Assembly: GCA_013287915.1 (NCBI GenBank)
Contig: JABDCX010000021.1
Location: 1 to 34,577 of the forward strand
Direction: 5' to 3'
Origin: Chlamydiota bacterium
GTDB taxonomy: Bacteria; Chlamydiota; Chlamydiia; Chlamydiales; Parachlamydiaceae
Length of the DNA: 34,577 nucleotides
Within the stretch, counting starts at the first letter, position 1, and every line of letters starts with the position of its first letter. Both the position numbers and the translations under genes were made by a program. Below, one piece after another: positions 24,438 through 31,107 of the stretch. The notes under the pieces were generated by a model. The model saw only the letters and a list, made by a program, of their open reading frames with translations. It did no database searches and was not told where the DNA came from.

Positions 24438-26038
24438 ACTTGCATCACGCCTGTAGCAAATGGTTTAGAGAAAGTTGCCGACGCCATCACCTGAGGTAGA
24501 AGCGCCGCTAAAATCGCCCGCGTCTGATCCGGCTCAATAATCGCATCGACCCACCCGCGCGCAGCGCCATACCGAATGTCCATTTGCCTTTCGTAATTTC
24601 CGATCAGCTCGCTGCGCGATAGCTCTTCCTCTTGCCGGCTCAGCGGCTTCCCTTTCCGTTCAGCCGCTTTTTTCTGGACGGCAAGCAACGTATCCGAGGC
24701 TTGATCGGCTCCCATAACGGCATACTTGGCATTCGGCCAAGCAAAAATGAAATGGGGGTCGTAAGCTTTGCCGCACAAGGCATAATTGCCAGCGCCAAAG
24801 GAGTTGCCAATGATCACGGTGATCTTTGGCACGATCGAGTTGCTGACGACGTTCACCACTTTTGCTCCGGCGCGAATAATGCCCGATTGTTCCGCTTCCT
24901 TGCCCACCATAAACCCCACGACATCTTGCAAAAATAGGAGAGGAATGTGCATTTGGTTACAATCCATGATGAAGCGCGCCGTCTTATCGGCACTATCTGC
25001 ATAGAGAACGCCGCCAATCTCGATCTCTCCCCGTCCCGTTTGCGTTTGGATCCGTTGGTTGGCGACAATCCCGATGGGAATCCCTTCAAGCGTTGCAAAA
25101 GTTGTAACAATCGTCTTTCCATACTCCGCTTTGTACTCTTGCAAGCTGCCCCCATCGACTAAGCAAGCAATCAGATCGCGCACATCGTAATTTTGCCCCT
25201 TATCGACGATCGAATAGATCTCTTGGGCTGCCTTGGAAGGGGGAGCGTAAGCTGATGGCGCTTCTTCATGGTGTCTTGGAAGCATCTCCATCAAGGAACG
25301 CAAGCGCTTCAGACATGCCGCATCATCCGGTTCGAGAAAATCGACCGTGCCGCTGATCGCCGCATGCATTTTTGCTCCACCCAGGTCTTCCGAGTTGACA
25401 ACTTGTCCAATCGCTGCCTTGACCAGTGCAGGGCCCGCTAAATAAAGGCCACTGCCTTCTGTCATCAACAATTGATCGCACAAAACGGGAAGGTAGCCGC
25501 CCCCAGCAATGCAGTTTCCCATGATCGCTGCGAATTGGGGAATTCCGGCCGCTGACATCACTGCATTATTGCGAAAAATCCGACCAAAATCGTCTTCGTC
25601 GGGGAAAACATCTTCCTGGAGAGGAAGAAATACGCCCGATGAATCGACGAGGTAAAGAACGGGAAGACGGCAATGAAAGGCGATTTTCTGGGCGCGCAGC
25701 ACCTTTTTAACCGACTGAGGAAACATTGCACCTGCTTTCACCGTCGCATCATTGGCAATGATCATGCACTGGCGGCCATGCACAGTGCCAATTCCAGTGA
25801 TCACACCTGCAGCGGGAAGTTCTCCCCATTTCTCGTACATCTTCCAGGCGGCCCAAATGCCAAATTCGATGAGAGGCGTTCCTGGATCGAGGAGAGCCGC
25901 AATTCTGTCGCGGGCAACCATGCGCCCTAGGCGCTTTTGCCGCTCCCTCCCCTCTTCGCCACCCCCTTCGGCGATCTTCCTCTCCTCTTCAACGATCTGA
26001 CGGGTGACCACTTTCAACGTTGATTTATCCACCGACAT
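24434..26038 (-). CDS. Acyl-CoA carboxylase carboxyltransferase (beta) subunit, MCC/AtuC/LiuB type
   Basis: A 534-residue biotin-dependent carboxyltransferase. The N-half crotonase-like domain has MGNCIAGGGYLPVLCDQ (near residue 175). The C-half has IPIGIVANQ, LLFLQDVVGFMVGKEAEQ, GIIRAGAKVVNVVSNS, then IIGNSFGAGNYALCGKAYDP and WPNAKYAVMGADQASD. These match the beta subunits of methylcrotonyl-CoA and geranyl-CoA carboxylases better than propionyl-CoA ones. It would move CO2 from carboxybiotin to a 3-methyl-2-enoyl-CoA. No alpha subunit with biotin carboxylase and biotin carrier domains is encoded here, so it must borrow them. AGGAG precedes ATG 26038, and the start overlaps the dehydrogenase end by 14 bases. 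Confidence 0.92.
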   Translation of the reverse strand: MSVDKSTLKVVTRQIVEEERKIAEGGGEEGRERQKRLGRMVARDRIAALLDPGTPLIEFGIWAAWKMYEKWGELPAAGVITGIGTVHGRQCMIIANDATVKAGAMFPQSVKKVLRAQKIAFHCRLPVLYLVDSSGVFLPLQEDVFPDEDDFGRIFRNNAVMSAAGIPQFAAIMGNCIAGGGYLPVLCDQLLMTEGSGLYLAGPALVKAAIGQVVNSEDLGGAKMHAAISGTVDFLEPDDAACLKRLRSLMEMLPRHHEEAPSAYAPPSKAAQEIYSIVDKGQNYDVRDLIACLVDGGSLQEYKAEYGKTIVTTFATLEGIPIGIVANQRIQTQTGRGEIEIGGVLYADSADKTARFIMDCNQMHIPLLFLQDVVGFMVGKEAEQSGIIRAGAKVVNVVSNSIVPKITVIIGNSFGAGNYALCGKAYDPHFIFAWPNAKYAVMGADQASDTLLAVQKKAAERKGKPLSRQEEELSRSELIGNYERQMDIRYGAARGWVDAIIEPDQTRAILAALLPQVMASATFSKPFATGVMQV

Positions 26039-27779
26039 GCACTCCTGTCAAAGAATCAGAGAGGGATCCGATCTGTTCATCTTCTGGGGCAAACAACCGC
26101 TTAATCCGGTTGTCGAATGTGCGCATCGCCATGGTGCAATACCGCTTTGCCGTCGCGATTTCCACAGGCGTACTCGTTGCATGTTGGATCGCTGTGTCGA
26201 GCCTTGAAAGCACCGCTGCTGTCGTGTACAGAGCAGTCGCACAATCGGTCAATCGTTCGAGATCCAACTGCTTTTCAACGACTGCTTCTCGATATTTCTT
26301 GAGCACTTGTAAAACGGCGATTCCAAAGTGTCGCGTCGCTCTGCCCAATCTTTTAGCTTCTCGACACAGCTCAGGCGATACGACGGGCACTTTTAGCGCC
26401 ACCAACAGATGGTACATTTGAGACAATCCCGCCTTCAAACGGACGGGTGCTTTCCAAGGCTTTTTCAGAGCCTCCATAAAGGCTGCCGTTTCAACGCCCA
26501 CATTGCGCAAGCCAACAGAGGCGATAAATGCCCGCAACACTTCGTTCGACCCTTCTCCGATCATGTTGAGGCGCGCATCGCGCATCATGCGCTCATACGG
26601 ATAACTGGTAAAAAAAGAGCGCCCTCCAAAGATCTGCATCGTGTCGTACAAAATCTGCCACAAAGAATCGCTCGCAAACACTTTTAAAATCGCCGATTCG
26701 AGCATGATATCAACGTGCCCAGCATCGACTAAGCCTGCGGTCAAATTGGTTGTTGCTTCCATGGCATAGGTCAAGGCGGCCATGTTGGCAATTTTCTTTT
26801 TCACTAGGCCAAAAGAAGCCAACGGACGTTTAAACTGATAGCGCGTCCGAGCGTGCTCTGTCGCATCTTTGAGCAACTGCTTTGCCACACCGGTGCACAT
26901 CGATCCAAAAGTCGTTCTTCCATAATCTAAAACAGTCAGACACACTTTAAGACCGCCCCCAACAGGACCAAGCACATTCTCCTGGGGAACTTCCATCTCT
27001 GTAAACTCGAGATTGGACGTCTTTGTCCCGCGCATCCCCACCTTTTCGAGAGCCGGTGCCGTCACTTTAAAACCGGGCATGTCGGGCGTCACCAAAAAGG
27101 CCGTCACTTTTTGCTGCTTCCCTGAAGGGGTGTCCACTTCCGTTTTAGCCATCAGTGTCAGGACACCTGCAATGCTCCCACTCGTCGTCCACTGCTTCTT
27201 GCCATTGATCCGATACACCCCTTTTTTGGTATCTAGGACAGCTGTGGTCTCAATACCGGCAGCATCGGAGCCTGCATTTGGCTCCGTCAAAGAGAACGCC
27301 GCGATCTGTTTTCCCTTTGCAAGGGATTCTAGCCACTTTTTGCGTTGAGGCTCCGTTCCAAATAACAGAAGCGATTTTAAGCCGATGCTCTGGTGTGCAT
27401 TGATAATTAACGCAGTCGACCCGCAGCGCCCAGCAATGAACTCGGTGATCTTGCAATACGCCTGTTGCGACATCCCCAGACCGCCATACGTCTTTGGCAC
27501 CGCCATGCCGAACACACCAAGCTCTGCAAGCCCGTCGATCACTTTTGCAGGGATTTCAGCATGCCGATCGATCCAATCTGGATCGAGCGATTCATCGCAA
27601 AACCGTTTCACTTTGCCTAAGAGAACCGAAAAGGCTTCGGTCTCTTCGAGAGGAAGCTTTGGATAGGGGAAGATTCTCCCAGCGTCGAACCTTCCAAAAA
27701 AGAGCTTCTGCACAAAGCTTAACGGCTTTGCTTCAGAAAACAGTAACTCTTCCGCTAATTTTCTTTGCTCTTGATCCAT
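26025..27779 (-). CDS. Acyl-CoA dehydrogenase, VLCAD/ACAD9-like
   Basis: A 584-residue FAD enzyme for the first dehydrogenation of acyl-CoAs. It shows GLAELGVFGMAVPKTYGGLG, FSLTEPNAGSDAAGIETTA, the region ending QWTTSGSIAGVLTL, and VLDYGRTTFGSMCTGVAKQL. The loop MIGEGSNEVLRAFIA holds the Glu in the place of the VLCAD catalytic base. About 170 residues follow the core, as in VLCAD and ACAD9, where the tail helps membrane association. Long-chain or branched acyl-CoA substrates are therefore likely; isovaleryl-CoA would fit the operon but not the domain layout. AAGGG precedes ATG 27779. First gene of the five-gene operon, 71 bases after the rRNA methyltransferase gene; no clear promoter seen in that gap. 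Confidence 0.92.
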   Translation of the reverse strand: MDQEQRKLAEELLFSEAKPLSFVQKLFFGRFDAGRIFPYPKLPLEETEAFSVLLGKVKRFCDESLDPDWIDRHAEIPAKVIDGLAELGVFGMAVPKTYGGLGMSQQAYCKITEFIAGRCGSTALIINAHQSIGLKSLLLFGTEPQRKKWLESLAKGKQIAAFSLTEPNAGSDAAGIETTAVLDTKKGVYRINGKKQWTTSGSIAGVLTLMAKTEVDTPSGKQQKVTAFLVTPDMPGFKVTAPALEKVGMRGTKTSNLEFTEMEVPQENVLGPVGGGLKVCLTVLDYGRTTFGSMCTGVAKQLLKDATEHARTRYQFKRPLASFGLVKKKIANMAALTYAMEATTNLTAGLVDAGHVDIMLESAILKVFASDSLWQILYDTMQIFGGRSFFTSYPYERMMRDARLNMIGEGSNEVLRAFIASVGLRNVGVETAAFMEALKKPWKAPVRLKAGLSQMYHLLVALKVPVVSPELCREAKRLGRATRHFGIAVLQVLKKYREAVVEKQLDLERLTDCATALYTTAAVLSRLDTAIQHATSTPVEIATAKRYCTMAMRTFDNRIKRLFAPEDEQIGSLSDSLTGVHVGG

Positions 27780-27850
27780 GCGATTACCCTTTTTTTTCAG
27801 TCATAGCAGATAGCTGATTAAGGGTCTATGTATGAGGATTTCGCGCACGC

Positions 27851-29287
27851 TCACGGGCACATTAAAGAGAGGATAGCAATATTCTCGATATGAACGGTTT
27901 GGGGGAATTGGTCGACGGGATGAACGACCTCTAGGCGGTAGCCGAAAGGCTTAAGAGCGGTGATGTTTTGAACTTGAGTGACTGGATTGCACGAAATGTA
28001 GAGGATCTTCTGCGGCTTAAGGGCTCCTAATGCAGCGATTGTCGTAGGATCCAAACCGACGCGCGGAGGATCGACCATGACGATATCGGGTGGAGGCACC
28101 AGCTTGAACGCTTCGCTTCTCATCACCTCATCGACGGCACCGGTCAAAATCTCGATGTCGGGAAATCCGTTTTTCGCGGCATTCGCCCGGGCATCGATCG
28201 CCGCTTCCGGAACGATTTCGATCCCAATCACGCGCGCAGCAAGCCCGGCTACGCAAATGCCTAATGTGCCTGTTCCACAATACAGGTCGTACACAACAGC
28301 ATCTTTCTGGGTGATGTTTAAGTGCTGAATAGCGAGGCCATACAACCGCTCTGCCTGAAGCGTGTTCGGTTGGAAAAACGACGTCGGCCCCACGTCGAAT
28401 GAAAATAGTTTTGGCGGTACCGTCGGATCGTTTTGTACAAGGAGCTTTTCTTCAATTTGGTCCTTTCCTAGCAGCAAAATTTCAAAAAACTGGGTTTCGC
28501 GCCCTTTTGCAATCTGCTGAATCCTCAACAAGATCGACAAATTCCCTGCAAAAGTACCCATCGCCTTCTGAATCGTACGGACAAAACTGTCGAGCTCTGC
28601 TTGTTTTAAAGCAAAATCGGGATTTCCGGAAACGGTCAGCATCACCATCCTGTCTCCTGTTCGGATCCCTTCCCGCACGGTCAGCGTCCGCAATGCCCCT
28701 GTATTTTTTGAAAGATGGTACGCAGCTAACTCTTCATCCTCCCACCAATCGCGCACAGCGGTCAACACATCGATATACCAAGGATTCACCAAATGGCATT
28801 CCGACAAGTTTAATACCTTGCCGCCACTACTGTCCATGATCAACCCCAGGTAACGCTCCCCTTTCGCATCGGAAGAAAAGGAAAATTCCATCTTGTTGCG
28901 GTATTGCCAAGGGGAAACACACGGTTCGATGGGATAAAATTGTGTTTCTAGATCGAGGAGAGGGAGAAAAAGCGCTTTTACCGTTTCCTCTTTAATCTTG
29001 AGCTGCTCTGCGTAGCTAATGTGTTGCCAGCGACACCCCCCGCACACCCCAAAATGGCGGCATTTAGCCGGTTGACGCAAGGGCGAGGGAGTTATAACCT
29101 CTTTCAAATGCGCTTGGTAAACCCCGCTTCTCTTCCGGCTCAATTCTGCTTGGACGAGATCGCCTGGGGCTGTAAAGGGAACTTCAACCGTCTTAGACCC
29201 AGTCTTTTGATCAAGACCAGATCCGTTGCCCTTTTTGGTCCATGCCGTGATCAACACATCGTTAATTTTATTGTCAGAGTGGCTCAT
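27851..29287 (-). CDS. 23S rRNA (uracil-5-)-methyltransferase, RlmCD/RlmD/RumA family
   Basis: A 478-residue TrmA/RumA-type enzyme that makes 5-methyluridine in 23S rRNA. Residues 10-65 form a TRAM RNA-binding domain. Iron-sulfur cysteines are in CRHFGVCGGCRWQH with a fourth in LSECHLV. The methyltransferase fold has VYDLYCGTGTLGICVAG and VDPPRVGLD, with the catalytic cysteine in YISCNPVTQ and the closing VHPVDQFPQTVHIE. It corresponds by order to C. trachomatis ygcA, which is next to hctA there; here one gene intervenes. ATG 29287 lies only about 3 bases beyond the predicted transcription start, so the mRNA may be leaderless. Confidence 0.93.
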   Translation of the reverse strand: MSHSDNKINDVLITAWTKKGNGSGLDQKTGSKTVEVPFTAPGDLVQAELSRKRSGVYQAHLKEVITPSPLRQPAKCRHFGVCGGCRWQHISYAEQLKIKEETVKALFLPLLDLETQFYPIEPCVSPWQYRNKMEFSFSSDAKGERYLGLIMDSSGGKVLNLSECHLVNPWYIDVLTAVRDWWEDEELAAYHLSKNTGALRTLTVREGIRTGDRMVMLTVSGNPDFALKQAELDSFVRTIQKAMGTFAGNLSILLRIQQIAKGRETQFFEILLLGKDQIEEKLLVQNDPTVPPKLFSFDVGPTSFFQPNTLQAERLYGLAIQHLNITQKDAVVYDLYCGTGTLGICVAGLAARVIGIEIVPEAAIDARANAAKNGFPDIEILTGAVDEVMRSEAFKLVPPPDIVMVDPPRVGLDPTTIAALGALKPQKILYISCNPVTQVQNITALKPFGYRLEVVHPVDQFPQTVHIENIAILSLMCP

Positions 29288-29299
29288 CTTGGATATATT
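29271..29299 (+). promoter_or_regulatory. Promoter for the ATP-grasp-like gene
   Basis: -35 TTGTCA (29271-29276), 17-base spacer, -10 TATATT (29294-29299). Predicted start near 29306. The -35 lies inside the first codons of the divergent methyltransferase gene. Confidence 0.6.
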
Positions 29300-29325
29300 A
29301 TAACAAGCCCAATTTCAACTGTCGA
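29297..29325 (-). promoter_or_regulatory. Promoter for the rRNA methyltransferase gene
   Basis: On the minus strand -35 TCGACA (29320-29325), 17-base spacer, perfect -10 TATAAT (29297-29302). Predicted start near 29290, only about 3 bases before ATG 29287. The -10 shares three bases with the opposing promoter. Confidence 0.65.
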
Positions 29326-29331
29326 GGATTC

Positions 29332-30501
29332 ATGCAACTGCGCCGGCTTTTGTCACTCTTTTTTTTGTGCTTATTTTGCACCTTTACTTTATCCGCTCAC
29401 CCCAAGCTGCCTGTTGATGTGAGCATCCTTATCGCGGATCTTAAATACAGTGCAGCCGAAGGGGTCAAAATCTGCGAAGTGCAACAAGGAGTTCTCTCCA
29501 TTTTTCGCGGGCAGCAAGTGGGTTTACCCCACACCTCTGGAAATCGCATTCTTCCAGGACAAGATGGTAAGATCATCTCCAATATTTATCAGTTTCTCAC
29601 CCAATTCCCAGGCCCCTATTTCCTTACATTGACAAATGAATCGCAATGGGGAAGAACGGCAACGCAGCACCACCCGGAATGGCGCCTTTTCACAAATCTG
29701 TTGACGTTAGAAAAAGATCCTGAATTTGTCGCGAGAGGCACATTAATGCCAAAAGATCCCCACAATCTTTTCGATTACTCTGGGATTCTGTTGTGCAACC
29801 AACAACACATCTCAAATTGCGCGGCTTTTCATAGCCACTACCCAGGCTTTATCTTAGTCGACGAGGCCTCTAGAAAATACTGGGCCGATAAATACAAAAT
29901 GTCTTGTCTGTTTTCCAAAAATGAGACCCTTTCTCACTTTAAACCCAAGTGGAAAGCTTACCCCAAAGAGTACCATAAAAAATTGGCCAATCAAATCATC
30001 CAAGAGATCGGAGGAGACCGTTTTGTCATTAAACCGATCGGGGCTTTTTTGGGCGATGGTGTGATCATCGTCGATGCCCAGCATCTTAACGAGACGCTCA
30101 AGTACATTCTAAATAAATCGAACAAGCTCAAGAAAGATAAGGACCATTCGTACAATCACTGGTTCCACGATCAAGAACGCGTCTTTATCGTGGAGAAATT
30201 TGCTTCCTCAGATCCGATTTCGGTCCCCCATTTAGGAGGAAAATTGTATGAACCAACGATCCGAGTCGCCTTTATTCTCTATTACACAAACCAAACCATC
30301 CACTTGGAATTTTGCGGAGCCTTCTACAGACTCCCAAAACTGTCGATCACAGAACCTGGCACATTGAATGAGAAATACAAAGATTGCTCTGACAAATCGT
30401 ACTTTGCCGAAATCGATCCAGAGGTGCGCGAGAAAGTTCAAAATGAGCTCAGAGTAGCTCTTCCGCTCCTCTACGACCAAATGCTAGAAGACACCCATTA
30501 A
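29332..30501 (+). CDS. Exported ATP-grasp-like protein of unknown function
   Basis: A 389-residue protein with a signal peptide (MQLRRLLSLFFLCLFCTFTLSA). After about 200 residues of unrecognised sequence, the C-terminal part looks like an ATP-grasp fold: RFVIKPIGAFLGDGVIIVD (K234, Gly-rich loop 237-243), VFIVEKFASSDP (E288) and LYEPTIRVAFIL (R311), similar in layout to tubulin-tyrosine-ligase-like enzymes. An ATP-grasp enzyme outside the cytoplasm would be unusual unless it is delivered into host cells. GAGG (29324-29327) precedes ATG 29332. No family is recognised, and the ATP-grasp reading is by motif only. It is convergent with hctA across a GC hairpin. Confidence 0.75.
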   Translation: MQLRRLLSLFFLCLFCTFTLSAHPKLPVDVSILIADLKYSAAEGVKICEVQQGVLSIFRGQQVGLPHTSGNRILPGQDGKIISNIYQFLTQFPGPYFLTLTNESQWGRTATQHHPEWRLFTNLLTLEKDPEFVARGTLMPKDPHNLFDYSGILLCNQQHISNCAAFHSHYPGFILVDEASRKYWADKYKMSCLFSKNETLSHFKPKWKAYPKEYHKKLANQIIQEIGGDRFVIKPIGAFLGDGVIIVDAQHLNETLKYILNKSNKLKKDKDHSYNHWFHDQERVFIVEKFASSDPISVPHLGGKLYEPTIRVAFILYYTNQTIHLEFCGAFYRLPKLSITEPGTLNEKYKDCSDKSYFAEIDPEVREKVQNELRVALPLLYDQMLEDTH

Positions 30502-30506
30502 ATGAT

Positions 30507-30528
30507 ACCGCGGGCATAAGCCCGCGGT
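30507..30528. terminator. GC-rich hairpin between convergent genes
   Basis: ACCGCGGGC and GCCCGCGGT form a perfect 9-pair stem with loop ATAA. It lies 6 bases after the ATP-grasp-like stop and 9 bases before the hctA end, so it probably serves both strands. There is no long T-run on either side. Confidence 0.6.
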
Positions 30529-30536
30529 GAACAAGA

Positions 30537-30875
30537 CTATCTAAAAGCTCTTGCTGTTGGGAGCTTTGCGCTTGGTCTGTTGAATGACAAAGCACGTGCT
30601 CTTGCAAAAGTCTTTTGTGCTTTTGCTTTTTGAGCCACTTTTGCTTTTGGAGCAGCTTTCTTTGCTGTCTTCTTTGCAGCTTTCTTTGTGCCCGCTGAAG
30701 TATGCTCAGAACGGATCGATTCTTTGCGGTACAATTTTGCAATCTTTTCGAGCTTCACAGTGCCAGTACGGACGCGCTGAGAAGCAGCTTTGTTGCCGCC
30801 TTCTGCTTTTAAAAGATCTTGAGTGATATCTGCTAAGAGGTCTCTCATATGTTTGTAAGTGTCTTTTAATGACAT
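30537..30875 (-). CDS. hctA: Histone H1-like DNA-binding protein Hc1
   Basis: A 112-residue nucleoid-condensing protein of the chlamydial developmental cycle, made late when reticulate bodies turn into elementary bodies. The N-terminal half (MSLKDTYKHMRDLLADITQD to about residue 60) is the conserved helical dimerisation part. The C-terminal half is Lys/Ala-rich with SPKK-like repeats (KKAAKKTAKKAAPKAK), which neutralises DNA. AAAGGAG stands before ATG 30875. In C. trachomatis translation of hctA is repressed by a small RNA; its counterpart was not identified here. The gap upstream has two inverted repeats that could be regulatory. Confidence 0.93.
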   Translation of the reverse strand: MSLKDTYKHMRDLLADITQDLLKAEGGNKAASQRVRTGTVKLEKIAKLYRKESIRSEHTSAGTKKAAKKTAKKAAPKAKVAQKAKAQKTFARARALSFNRPSAKLPTARAFR

Positions 30876-30908
30876 GTCAAAACTCCTTTAGGGTTTGATG
30901 GGTTCGTG

Positions 30909-31002
30909 ACGATTTATTGAATATGCTCTTTAGACATATTGTGCAATATTTTTTTCACAAACCCACATTTTTTTTAGGTTCATTGCAAAACGAATAAATC
31001 GT
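30909..31002. repeat. Long-range inverted repeat upstream of hctA
   Basis: ACGATTTATT (30909-30918) and AATAAATCGT (30993-31002) are perfect 10-base inverted copies separated by 74 bases. The interval holds A/T tracts and the palindrome at 30936-30949. It lies between the divergent hctA and TPR genes and could fold in a long hctA leader or bind a regulator at two sites. Confidence 0.5.
30936..30949. promoter_or_regulatory. Palindrome upstream of hctA, possible operator
   Basis: ATATTG and CAATAT with a TG spacer form a dyad about 60 bases before the hctA ATG. Promoter hexamers here are poor (TTGCAC with a weak -10), as might be expected of a developmentally controlled promoter. Confidence 0.35.
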
Positions 31003-31107
31003 TACTCCTACTATAGACAAGTCGTGGATTTGTTTTAAAGGGGTTTTTCACAATCTTCATTTATGGTATGCTCGCTTCTTCCAAACTTTAAGATGAGTGA
31101 TCCTGTG

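Noticed and set aside
27780-27850. Promoter for the acyl-CoA operon
   Set aside because: No pair of hexamers at acceptable spacing was found; readthrough from the upstream methyltransferase gene is equally possible.
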